From Verticillium longisporum (taxonomy: Eukaryota; Ascomycota; Sordariomycetes; Glomerellales; Plectosphaerellaceae), in assembly GCA_019188255.1 (NCBI GenBank), contig JAETXT010000004.1, positions 1-64,000 of the forward strand: a DNA stretch of 64,000 bases, read 5' to 3'. A program made the position numbers and the translations under genes. Below the pieces are notes generated by a model, which worked only from the letters and a program-made list of their open reading frames with translations, did not search any database and was not told the DNA's origin. This document shows positions 20,820-31,764 of the stretch, in pieces. How positions within the stretch are numbered: position 1 is the stretch's first letter; each line of letters begins with the position of its first letter.

Positions 20820-23567
20820 ATGAGAACACCACAAGTCAATGCGGCTGGCAGAATCGTTCGCAGGCGAGCGGGCGTGGCATGCGTTCACTGCCGGAAACGG
20901 AAGGTCCGATGCGATGTATCTCAACGCGGTGCACCTTGCGCTATCTGCTTTCTTGATGACCTCGACTGTCAAGTTCGTCCTAGAGCAAATAGGAGAAAGT
21001 AAGCAACCTGAAGGATGACTGTTACCCGATTTCTTACTAATGCGAGCAATCTGCAGCCAGAATCTTTCACGAGCCGATAATACATCACAGGCTAAGGCAC
21101 TATCCCCATCCGAGGCATGCCTCGGCTCACCACGCCATGCACATTTGTCGTCCACAGCCCGAACAGCTCCAATACAAAGAGGAAGGCCTATCGGACAAGA
21201 CAAGCAAGACTCCATCAGAAATCATGTTTTCCAGGACGATACCGCTGAAGGGGCTGGCAATGCTAATGCTTCTTCTTCCCGCGAGGCAACGGACGAAGCA
21301 CACAGTCTGGTGACAGATGGCTGTGCTCCGCGATTGGATCATGAACTAGGTGCCTTGTTCTCGCCTTCAGCCAGGCGATGCTCAGATGTCCTTTACACCC
21401 ATCATTGTTTCTTAAACTTTGATCATCTTCCGAAGCTCCCTGTACGCGATGTCAATGTGCTCGAAGCACAGGGATGTCTAAGAGTTGCCACCCGCAGCAT
21501 ACTCGACGAGTTTGTTGAGCAGTACTTCCGCCACGTGCACCCATTTCTCCCGATACTTCACGAAGGCGACTTTTGGGGCAAATATTGCGATAGCATGCCA
21601 AGCGGGACCTTCAAAGATGGAATATCGCTGCTGCTACTTCAGGCTATGCTTTTTGCGTCATGTAACGTATGTTGTCAGATACATTTTGACTGAGTAAGGC
21701 TGATGACTGGAAGTTTGTGTCGCTGAGTACTCTTCGGGCGCTTGGCTATGACTCTATGCAATCAGCACGAGCAGAATTGTACCGAAAGGCTAAGGTAAGA
21801 TTTGAACTCCTTACCAAACATGCACGAAAATAACATCGAGAAGCTTTTGTATGACTTAGGGGGTGAACCGTCTTCGGAAGTCCTTGGCCAGTCCTCGCTT
21901 CTTCTGTCATTCTCCTATACGCCAGAGGATCCTCGAAGTCGTCAGTCCAATACCTCATGGCTTAGGCGTGCTATCAATCATGCACGCCTTGCAGCAGCTG
22001 ATCCTGATGCCGTCGAAAGTGAGGATGAACAACCAGCCATTTCAGAACGCGCAAGCCATGGGAACGTGCTTAAAAGGCTATGGTGGTCTTGCATCATGCG
22101 TGACCGCGTAATAGCGCTGGCTCTGCGGAGGCAGGCCCTCATCACAAAAGAGACTCTCGACCTTCAGATCTATCCTGGCTTGGAAGCCAAAGATCTTTTG
22201 GACGAGGTGCATAAATCAAAGGTATACGATAGCAACACGAAAAAGGAGCTCATCGAAGTGACTTGCAGATTGTCGAGTCTTTGTATCATCGTGACCGACC
22301 TGCTCAGCCTGATGGCTTCTCAAAAATCCGACAAATCGCTGCGGCCAAGTCACGACCTTGAGAGAGACGCGCAAAGAACGTTGAGACTTGAGAAAGACCT
22401 ACAATCTTGGTACGAGGATGCAAGTGAACGATTCCCCCCCGCATCTGGCACCGGCGCAGCATCCCAACTTGGGGGGTTCCAGGCGAATTGTGTCAAACTC
22501 TTCAGCCACACGGTCTACTTATACTACCAGTAAGCTAGCGTTTCAGTCAGTTACAACTAAAAGGTACTTACACATCATCGCAGCTCGGCTCTCGCGCTCC
22601 TATCCCAAAATTCTATTGTTCGAGCGATGATGGCAACATCACCACCCAAGAAGCCACCGACTGCGGAAGGGTTCCGCAAGCTACAGTATGCCGTCTCCTG
22701 CTTTACCGATTGCATGCAGGGCTTGACAGAGATGCGGTTGGTTCGCTGGTTACCCATGAGCACGTAAGAGCCCTTGTATCATTGGTTTTTCATCCAGCAT
22801 TCAATTCTTGATACCAAGCTAAGAGTAAACGTAGTATTGCCTTTAGCGTATTGCCGCTGATGATCTACACTGTAAATTCACAAACAGGCAGGCATCCCGA
22901 CTGCCCATGTTCTGAAGCGCTCGGAAGAGACCGGTTACGCCAGGACAGCCAACTTAGTCTTCTGACTGAAGCCATGAATACTATTGGTGCTCAGTACGGT
23001 GGTATCACCTGGTTTGGCGCTATCGCACGCCGAGCTAGTGAGTTGGCTCAACCATGGGCCCTTGATAAGTTTAGCAGTGACTCGGACGATGGAGTCGCAC
23101 TGCCTCTACCATCCACCGAACCATTCTTAAGACTTGTCATTACAGCAGACCTCAGTCTTAGCACCGGCAACTGTCCTGAGAGAGATCAGTTGTCAAAAAT
23201 TCTTAATTTATCACCGAAATCGGAGGAACCTCGAATCGACGACGTCTTCCGAGGATACTCATATGCCATGAGTATGAATCCAACCGACATCTTGAGCTGG
23301 ACAGAATTGGACAACTTTCTTGCTCTTGACTGGGCTACTCCTCTTCCCTCAGAAAATGCAGTCATCAATCTGTCTGTCCCTGAACTGGGGGACGGCACCG
23401 AGCATGGAGCTCAGGAAGGATTGGTGCATTCGCCAGATCGAACGCCTCTGTCCGTTTGGACAGCTGGAGAAAGTACCCTTACGGACTCGCTGAGTGGACG
23501 TACAGATATTACAGTTGAGCTAGATGGCGATTTGATGAGCTGGGAATCAGGGTCTGTGAGTTGTTGA
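20820..23567 (+). CDS. Zn2Cys6 transcription factor with fungal-specific TF domain (1)
   Basis: Six exons (20820-20998, 21057-21666, 21714-21794, 21841-22529, 22584-22763, 22835-23567) give about 823 residues; the acceptor at 21840 could equally be at 21843. The zinc cluster CVHCRKRKVRC...CAICFLDDLDC occupies residues 20-49 (C-x2-C-x6-C-x8-C-x2-C-x6-C), preceded by a basic RRRAG stretch. The middle holds the fungal_trans domain: FVEQYFRHVHPFLPILHE, then LLLQAMLFASC and KRLWWSCIMRDRVIALALRR. It should act in the nucleus as a dimer on CGG triplets. A CCGGTCCGG element lies upstream, and an MFS transporter, a second zinc-cluster gene and an acyl-CoA synthetase lie downstream, suggesting a pathway regulator. 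It is intact. Confidence 0.9.
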
Positions 23568-24219
23568 CGATTGACATTAACCCCCTCCCGGCACCACCAG
23601 CCAGGCTTCGGGTAATTTGGCATGACGTCGTTTGTACGTTCTGTAGAGCTTAGTTCCTACCTAATGGCAGCTTGTAACATAGCTTCTTCGTTGAGTGGTG
23701 CAGATTCCGGCAAAGGGCCTTCCCGATTGGCAGTTGCAGGCCGGTCCGGCCGGTCCGGTCTACAGGTCCTCGTCTCTCTCGGAACATGCAACTGTAGCGA
23801 TTACCCCTTTGACGCTGGAATTGAACCTCAGTACCTCATATGATCGACAGCCATGGCAGGAAATGGATATTGCCAATTGAATTATAGGATATTACGAACA
23901 TTACATCTGCATGCCTGTACGTTAACTATTCTTTAAATAGGCCTACCCGCTATAACCATGTACTAGATGTCAAGATCCACATTAGAGCTTTTCGGGCAGG
24001 TGGTCGTTAGTTCATGTACTGAGGTTTAATTTCGGCACTAAAGGGATGGCCACTTCGTGTAAGATAAGCTCGAACATCGTTTTGCTTTTGAAAGTGGTAT
24101 TTTACAGGAATCAAGTAGACGTGGTTGTAATCATGCTATAAATCCGCCTGTGGCTCGTATCAATTCGCAGTACTTCTTCAAATCTAAGAGGCTTGATGCC
24201 ATCCGATTCCATCAATGAC
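23568..24219. other. Intergenic with tandem CCGGTCCGG
   Basis: About 650 bases between two convergent genes. It holds no gene. The tandem motif at 23741-23758 is listed separately. Confidence 0.5.
23741..23758. promoter_or_regulatory. Tandem CCGGTCCGG x2
   Basis: Two perfect, directly abutting copies of CCGGTCCGG. They lie 174 bases after the first regulator's stop and are not in an obvious promoter, so a role is uncertain. They match the motif upstream of the neighbouring genes. Confidence 0.4.
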
Positions 24220-24423
24220 TGTCAGGACCCTGCGGAGCCACCCAGGGCCTGCCAAGCCAGGAGGCTGGCCAGGGGCTAAGGGTCACGAGAGAATGTATAT
24301 ATAGGCTGCGGAGGGCCCCCCAAAGCTGCGGAGGGCCATAATTCAGATGTATTCCTATCCCATACCTATATTCTAACTGCCTGTGGAAGACCCCTTCACT
24401 CTGTTCTAAACAACGCTCTGACA
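24220..24423. mobile_element. Solo LTR, copy 2
   Basis: A 204-base element with TGTCAG...CTGACA ends and a perfect 5-base target duplication ATGAC (24215-24219 and 24424-24428). It is nearly identical to copy 1 at 19209-19432 and carries the same TATATATA segment. It is inserted only 13 bases past the stop codon of the minus-strand MFS gene, so that gene's 3' UTR and poly(A) site may now lie inside the LTR. Confidence 0.88.
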
Positions 24424-24436
24424 ATGACCCTGTCCG

Positions 24437-26079
24437 TCAGATGGTGAAGCGGAAGAAAGTAGCGTTGTCCCCCTTCTCGCGCTCGAGTTCTCGTTGCTCT
24501 TCTGTATACTCGTCGGGAGGACCATAGATCCGGTCGCGTCGTGCGTTCTCTCGCCGAAGATAGGCAGTCATACAGACGCAAAGAACAAGAGCGAGAACAT
24601 AGAGACCAAGAAGACTACTAAGCCCCGGTAAGTGCCTCGGGCTATACTTTGGCAGAAACAGATACGACGAGATGATGCCGCTGATGTTACCGAATCCAAC
24701 ATGCATAGCAATACCAATTCCCCTCTTGAGGCCACCGCCGATGTTGTTGCCATTCCAAGCTACGCCCTGGGGGACGCTTGGATAGATGCCAGCAGCAGCA
24801 AAGAAGCAGCCGACGTATCTCACAGCCACGTTTTCCACAGCGGTGAGCATGATGAGGCCAATGATTCTGTAGATAATCAGCGACATTTCAACAAGCACCA
24901 AGCAAGAAAAAAAGATAGAAAAGAAAAGTTCTTACGCAACAAACATGAAGACTATCATAAAGACTCCACGTTGACCGAGCCTGTCGGCATACCACCCTGC
25001 CAAGACGCAGATGATACAGGCTACCACGAATGGCGGGACAGTCATCAGTTGAGCTGTGCGACTTGTATATCCAAGATCGCGAATGATGGTTGGCAAAAAT
25101 AGTGAATACGAGTAGACCCCAGTGTAAACACAGATGGTTGTGACGACATGGACCCAAATCTTCCAGTCCGACAATGCGTGACGAACGTATTTCATGTCGA
25201 ACTCGTTCGCAAGCGAGGATCGATCTTGTTGAAGACGTTCAAGTACCACCTTCCGCTCGCTTTCGGTGAGGAACTTGGCTTTTTCAGGGTAGTCCTGCAT
25301 AACCTTTACAGCGACGCACGCTGGTATTCCGTCAGAAAGCACTGCTCCGGTATAAGAAGAGGTGTACTGACCGACGAGAACTGTCGCTATGCCCTCAATG
25401 ATGAATAGCCAACGCCAACCGGCAAGACCAGCAACACCACCCATTTCTAGAATTCCACGAGCCAAGAGCCCCCCGAAGGCACCAGCGAGCGTGGCAGCTG
25501 AGAAGAAGATTGCTAGTCGGAGACCACACTCGTGACGACGGTACCACATAGTGATGCTATGTTCGAAGAAGATTTCAGTTCCGATTTCCCGAGAGATGCA
25601 ACCGGCAACACTTACAAGTAAGCAATGCCTGGAAAGAGACCGCCCTCAGCTAGACCAAGCATAGCCCGCGCAGCCAGAAGTCCTTCATAGCTCTGTACGA
25701 TTCCCATTAGGGTACAGACTATGCCCCAGCAGAGCATGATGAATGGAATCCAGAGCCAGGGCGCGAATCTCTTCATTGCGATATTCGAAGGAATTTCGGC
25801 AATCACGTAAAAGGGGAAAAAGATGGCTAAGGCATTGTTGTACATGATTCCTGTCATATTGAGGTCGGCTTCAAGCGTGTCGAGTCGAGCATTACCGATA
25901 TTGGTTCGATCGAGGAAAGAGAGCAGGTACAAGAGAGTGAGAAAGGGCAATAGGGTCCAGTCGATCTTCCTCATAAGCTTTTTATTGTTGACTGGCTCTT
26001 CGAGGCTTGAACACCCCGAGACGTTCCCACCTTGGTCAGAGGACTCGGCGAGCTCCACATTTTGATCCGATTTGTCCAT
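24437..26079 (-). CDS. MFS transporter, allantoate permease/anion:cation symporter type
   Basis: Four exons (25616-26079, 25372-25556, 24936-25320, 24437-24866) give 487 residues. The 51-base intron 25321-25371 has no in-frame stop and is easily missed; removing it restores the family reading ATVLVACVAVKVMQDYPEKA. Marks of the Dal5/Tna1 group are DWTLLPFLTLLYLLSFLDRTNIGNA in the first span and FYVIAEIPSNIAMKRF. Others are GLAEGGLFPGIAY, AGWRWLFIIEGIATV and AWNGNNIGGGLKRGIG. Relatives carry allantoate, nicotinate, other carboxylates or vitamins with protons at the plasma membrane. Its promoter, shared divergently with the second zinc-cluster gene, contains CCGGACCGG. The neighbouring acyl-CoA synthetase hints at an organic acid substrate (inference). 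Confidence 0.9.
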
Positions 26080-26730
26080 GTTCAAGGGAGTTTCTGGCTG
26101 GCGTTAAAGGTATTTGTTGTTGGGGCAGAAAACATGTGAGGTAGTCAAGGTGTCGCGAGACACGTTGCCAGAAACTTGTCCGCTCGGCAACTGACTACAT
26201 AAGGGTTTAAAACTATCATCGGTTCAAACGCCAGGCACTTCAGTGGCCTGGCACGGCGGTCTGAAAGCAAAGTTCCCGGACCGGCTGAGACAGGTTGGTA
26301 ACTTGACATCATGTGGAACTTCCACTACTGTTGACCTGCTTCCTCATCCGGATTAGCATCCAAGCCGCATGGACCACCGGGTTCATCCTCGGACCGGCCG
26401 GCTTGGAGTGTCGACCTAGGGACCACTCACTTCGCGGGGTAATTGCTTTCGCTGGTCGGGGCACGCAATCTCTCATGATTCCAACAGCCGCATGATCTAG
26501 AAGAGATCCGTACGTCTCTTCGCAGCCTGGGCGTGAGGTTGATCGCGCTATCCGATCGAGTGGCCCACCCCCCGATTTATCAGCAGAGCGGAGATCAAAC
26601 GCGGGGTTTGCAGTCGCCACACCTGCGGAGGACCATCTTGCCGGAAGGAGTGGGTTCCCTCTCCAAGACCAATACATCCGCCACGGACCGACTCATTATG
26701 ATATTGTCCTAGAGAGAGAAACCTTTGAAC
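26080..26730. promoter_or_regulatory. Divergent promoter between MFS transporter and regulator 2
   Basis: A 651-base head-to-head intergenic region. It contains CCGGACCGG at 26276-26284 (197 bases before the MFS ATG) and a near match TCGGACCGG at 26389-26397 (about 335 bases before the regulator ATG). No coding region is seen. Confidence 0.5.
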
Positions 26731-29119
26731 ATGGCAAACAGCAGCCGCAGCGAAAGCCCCGGCAGCGTTGCCGGTGCCGCTCCGGGGCCTGCGTACCGAC
26801 CGATACGACGCATAAACCAGGCATGCATCGCATGCAGGTATGACCTCCCGAATTGAAAAGAAGTGCGTGCATCTTGCTGACTGGAGACCTATCTTCCAGA
26901 AGGAAGAAGTCTCGGTGCACAGGTGGTCACCCATGCCGGAGCTGTAGACGACTATCGGAACCGTGCCAATATCCTGCTCCCGGCGCCCCTCGGGCGCGGA
27001 CATCGTCGCGCCTACCAAACGATCCATCGTCGCAGATTTCCGAGACATCGGAACGTCCTGTGAGCATGTCCCGTTTCTCGGTTTGACTCGGTCAGCTGCT
27101 GACGTCTTCAGCTCGCTGTCGCCGACAGACTGAGCGTGCTCGAGTCAGCACTGGATGGCATAGCTCAGCAACTTGGCCATTTGACGGAGCTCACCAGGCA
27201 GATATGTGCTTCTGGTGGCGGAGGCTTCTCGGTCGCAGGCGGACCCATCATGACTGCAGGTGCCATGAGCGAGAGGAGCCTCGATCACTCGTCGCCTGGG
27301 TCGGAAGTCACGAGAACCATCGCGGCGAGACAAGCTGAATATGGCAGTTATAACGACCCTTTCCACCCGCAGCATTGGACCGTGTAAGAGCAACGTCTCG
27401 CCCCTCAGCACAGAGGCTAAACAGTACCAGCAAGATGAAACATCTCATACCCGACAATGTTATGAGGGCAGTCTTTCGGAATTACTTTCAGTACGCACAC
27501 AACCAGCCGTATTCGTTCTTTCATGAGAGCAAATTCTGGGAAAAGCTTGACGGTGGCAGTTGGCCTGATCACCTGCTCCTCGCCGTGCTTGCCCACGCCG
27601 TGCGATTCTCGGAGGATCAATTCTTCAGGGGTCGTACCAAGCAAATGGCTCAACTCTTCGCGAATATGGCGTGGAAGGCAATTGTCAATCTCTACTTCCA
27701 TGAGCGAGGAGACGCAGATCTTGCCACGGTACAAACAATCACGTTATTGTCCATCTATGATTTTACCGGTACGTTTCCGAACATTGCCTGTATTCCCTTC
27801 GTCTGACGCTCTACTAGCTGGTCATGATCGGCATGACTCGGCCTGGGTGAAGATTGGGCTCGCCGTCCGCGTGGCCCAGGACCTCCGCCTCATGATGGAT
27901 GACCAAACAACCCTCGACAACGCGGAGAAGGAGGAGAGACGGCGAGTATTCTGGTCGGTATACATCCTGGACAGACTTGCGTCTTGCGCCAGAGCAAGAC
28001 CGCCTGCGGTGCTTGAAGCGAGCTGTCACCTGTCCCTTCCATGTGAAGAACATCTCTGGAGAGCCGGCTTTCCTTCAAATGGCTACAAGCTCGAGGATGT
28101 CGCTCAGAACAGGCTCCTGGTTGGCCAGCATCCCGGCCACCCAGCCCTTGTCGTGGCCATGACATCTATCCTCGGCCGATGCACACAATGCATGATGCAG
28201 AATGTGAGTGTCCGCCCTCGCCAAGCTCCGTGGGACGGCAGCTCGGACTATGCCACAATATCATCCGAACTACTTACCTGCGAGGGGTACTTTGAGCAAC
28301 CCATTGAGGAAGCACTCGCACTTTACTGTACTGGCAGCGAATCTGATATTGATGCTGCACTGGCTGGACCTCTTGTTTTCTCGCATGTCCTCTTCATGCT
28401 GAGTCATTGCATCTTAAGTCAGCCCTTCCTCTTATGTGAGCGGGTGAGATCCAGCCTAGGGAAACCCCCGAGCACTTTCTTGTCTCGCGCCTTGGACAAC
28501 GGATACGAATATGCCAAGAGAATCACGCATTTAATCCGGGATGCGAAGCTAGCTGGTTACGCCGCCCACGGGTCTTTCTACGGGTATTGTACATTAATGG
28601 CAAGCACCATACACGCAATAGGTCTCTTCTCTGCCCGAGAAACAGTCCGAGAAGAATCTGCCGCGTGCCTTTCGATTTGCCGCGAGATTCTCGACGACCT
28701 ATCGCCATACTGGGAGAGCTGTCAGTCAATGGTAGGTTCACACCTGATAAACTCGAAGACCCGTTCCTGATGGTTTACAGGTTCACGCTCTCAAGAAATT
28801 GTCAAAACGAGCCCATCGCTATGCTCGATTGAATAATCCTGCCAGCCTTGCTGAGCCCTTGCGACAGGCTGACTGTGATCTCATGTGGTCTATCTTGGAT
28901 TACAGCACCTGCTCGAGTGCACCCGACGGATTTTGGTCTGCCGAAACTAGACCACCATCTCCTACATCTTGGGCTCCATCGGCAGCTGACGTGCATGCCA
29001 TGCAGCAGGAGGGCCTGGGCCATTTTTTCCCAGCTGTGACAGATCCTGTTCTTGATGGTGAACCTTCGCGGGAAGGGATGCAACAAGACACGCTCTTGAT
29101 GTTAGATTTGCTGGGTTAG
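26731..29119 (+). CDS. Zn2Cys6 transcription factor with fungal-specific TF domain (2)
   Basis: Six exons (26731-26837, 26900-27059, 27112-27383, 27425-27768, 27818-28731, 28781-29119) give 711 residues. An intron splits the zinc cluster CIACR/RKKSRC...CRSCRRLSEPC (residues 32-59; C-x2-C-x6-C-x5-C-x2-C-x6-C). A leucine-rich dimerisation stretch (LAVADRLSVLESALDGIAQQ) follows, then the fungal_trans domain with YFQYAHNQPYSFFHE, LAVRVAQDLRLM and EERRRVFWSVYILDRLASC. It would bind CGG pairs in the nucleus. It is divergent from the MFS transporter and tail-to-tail (59 bases) with the acyl-CoA synthetase, so it is a good candidate for their local regulator. It is intact. Confidence 0.9.
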
Positions 29120-29178
29120 TCACAAGTTGTTCAGCCACACTACTTATATCTATGGCTTTCATGGCGTTGTGTTCCTGC

Positions 29179-31144
29179 CTAGATCTTTGCTTTGGTTTGT
29201 CCACTCCGTTCCCTCTCACGTAACTTGGCTCGCTGCACCTTTCCACTCACAGTTCGTGGGAAGAAGTCCTTGCCCACAAATTCTATCCTGCGAGGATACT
29301 TGTAAGGTGCCGCTGTCTCTTTGCAATGGTCTTGAATCTTCTTGGCCAGCGCCTCAAGATCGTCATTCTTCGCAGCATCTGTAAGGACGATGAATGCCTT
29401 GACAACATCACCCCGTTCCGCACTTGGTGATGCAATCACGATAGACTCTAAAACAGCAGGATGCTCCTGGAGCACTGCCTCGACCTCGGAAGGCCCTAGA
29501 GCCTGTATTAGCAAGCTGTCTCAATGTAATGAACTAAAGACTCACCAATTCGGTATCCGGCGGAGTTGATAACATCATCTGCACGGCCGATGAACCAGAA
29601 GTAACCTTCGCCGTCACGTTTAGCTCTATCACCTGTAAGGTACCATTGGCGGAGTTTCCTTCCTTCCTTGGGATGGCTTTCTCGCTTCAGCTTGATACAC
29701 GTTGTACCGTCAGCTTGGAGATAGCCGTCGTAGATACCCTTGAGCGGTATGCCATCTATGTCGTGTGTCGCCACGGCAATATCACCCTCTTCGCCAGCGT
29801 CACACTCATCGCCATTGTTATCCACGACACACAACTGAGTGCCAGGAGTAGGCAGGCCCATGGAACCCAGCTTGACTTTGTTCCCCGGAAAGTTGCCACA
29901 CAGCAATGTTGTTTCGGTTTGACCATAGCCTATGAAGAGTTCCCGTTAGTCGTGTCTCCTTCAGATCGGCCTGTGCCATTTCATAGCTCACCATCTTTGA
30001 TTTCAATGCCTGTCATGGATGCCCATGTTCTGACGAGCTCGCCCTCGAGCGCCTCTCCGGCCGCTACACAATGTTCCAACTGCAACGGCGGAAGATCTTG
30101 GATCAGTGCTCGAATTTCCGGCAGCACTAGCCGACGGAAGGCCGTTGGAGGCGCACACAACGTTGTGATAGGGTACTTGTGCAAGGTTTCTACGAGACCT
30201 TGAGGCGAGAAGGCTCCCTGCATCTTTTGCACAAAGAGTGCAGCACCAGTATTCCAGGCCGCAAACCAAGCCCTAACAGGCAAGTCAGTGTTGTTGGAAA
30301 TTGATCACATTTAGTAGCCAGACTTACCAAGCTGCCTTGGCCCATCCCTGCTCGGCCAACGACCAGTAAAGCTTGCCAGGTCCAAGCAGAAGCCAAGCTT
30401 GACCAGTTGGTACATGACCTAGGGATGTCAGGTGAGTACTTGAAGCAGCTCGTGGCCCAACAAGGGCTACGTACCTAAGGGGTAAAGGTGGTTATGGACG
30501 ACCATTTTTGGTGGACCGGTAGTCCCAGAGGTAAAGAACAGGAAGGCGGAGTCTGTAGACTTGGTATGGTCTCCCAAGTATCGGGCATCTGGATCATAGG
30601 TTCCGATCAACTCATCATACTGCGCCACCCCCGGCACGGGTAGTCCATCGGCTTGCAGTATAGTCTTCATGGAAGGACAACTGTCGCGTACGCGTAGAAA
30701 CTTTGTAATAGTTTCTGTGTCGCCGACAAATGCAGCAGCTTTTGAAGCTTGCGCACGGAAAGCCATGTCTTTGTGGGTGGCTAAAGTGGTGCATGGCGAT
30801 ACAACGATGCCGGCTCGCAGTGCTCCCGTTGCTATTTCCCACCTGTCTACTGTCAGCCACTGCTATCAGGGTTACGAACAGGCTTCCTACCATGCTGGGA
30901 CTCGCGGCAGAAGTATCATCAAAACGTCACCTTTCTGGATGCCGAGATCGTTGAGCAGCTGTGCCGAGGAATGCGACTTTTGAGAAAAGTAGCGAAATGA
31001 TAAGTCCAGAGTTCGAGACTCATCATCCGTCCACAGCATGGCCCGGCGGTCTGGTGTGGATAGCGCCTGCGCATCTACGACATCGATGGCGAAATTCGAA
31101 TTCGTCAGGGGCCCAAGGGGGCCTGCGATCTCGTTCGCTGCCAT
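29179..31144 (-). CDS. AMP-forming acyl-CoA synthetase (medium-chain type)
   Basis: Six exons (30891-31144, 30475-30842, 30328-30418, 29992-30272, 29546-29929, 29179-29495) give 564 residues. All core motifs of the ANL superfamily are present: FFTSGTTGPPKMVVHNH (P-loop), YGQTET, WYLTGDRAKRDGEGYF, GRADDVINSAGYRIG (hinge), and the C-terminal catalytic Lys in FFPRTVSGKVQRAKLRER. It activates a carboxylic acid with ATP through an acyl-AMP and forms the CoA thioester. The overall layout (GYRIGPSEVE) is that of medium-chain or xenobiotic acyl-CoA synthetases. No clear mitochondrial or PTS1 signal is seen; the C-terminus is KAKI. CCGGACCGG lies about 210 bases upstream. It is intact. Confidence 0.92.
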
Positions 31145-31764
31145 ATTGTGCTGTTAATGTGCGTTGTGTGCAGGAGGGATTAAGACGGGTTTATTGAAAA
31201 GAGAATATAGACGCGGCTATCCTGGCCTGCCAACAATCGTTGTTCAGGTCCATGTGGTACATATAATTAGTATGAAACCGCGACAGGTTGGGTGGGACAG
31301 TCGCGGTCCGGAGGTCCGATTAGTAGTTAGCCGGCCATGAAATCCTCAGAATCCGGACCGGCGCAGGATCAGGCCCCTAGGCCGGGCACCGGAATGTCAC
31401 CAATGAGAGATCATACATGCGACCACCTGACTGCCTCTGTCAGTGTACTTGTTCAACTGCGGCTATTGTCTCGCGCACCGGATTATTGCGAATCGACCTT
31501 ATTCATGGTGCTGGGTCCGTCCGGCTTCGAGGCAGACGCCTATGATAGGACTAATGAAAATCACCCCAGTAATTTGACAAAAGCATGTCGTTCTCTCGTT
31601 CGGCTTAGGAAGGACCGATGTTCAAAGTCATTCAGTATTCATTACCAGTCTATCCTGCGAAGCACGTCAAGCTGCGCCCAGCAAGGTGTGTAAGTTGGGT
31701 ATCAACATGATGAACAGACGCCGCGCCAGCCCAGTAGCAAGTCAGATGAGTCGTTAGAGTCGTC
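31145..31764. other. Intergenic, promoter of acyl-CoA synthetase and 3' side of helicase
   Basis: About 620 bases without a gene. It contains the CGGWCCGG motifs listed separately. Confidence 0.5.
31304..31361. promoter_or_regulatory. CGGTCCGG and CCGGACCGG motifs
   Basis: CGGTCCGG (31304-31311, one base short of the full motif) and CCGGACCGG (31353-31361) lie 160-217 bases upstream of the acyl-CoA synthetase ATG. The same CGG palindrome stands before the MFS and regulator genes of this segment. Confidence 0.5.

Noticed and set aside
19209..24423. The two LTRs as the two ends of one retrotransposon
   Set aside because: Each has its own different target duplication, and the interval holds an intact regulator gene rather than gag-pol.
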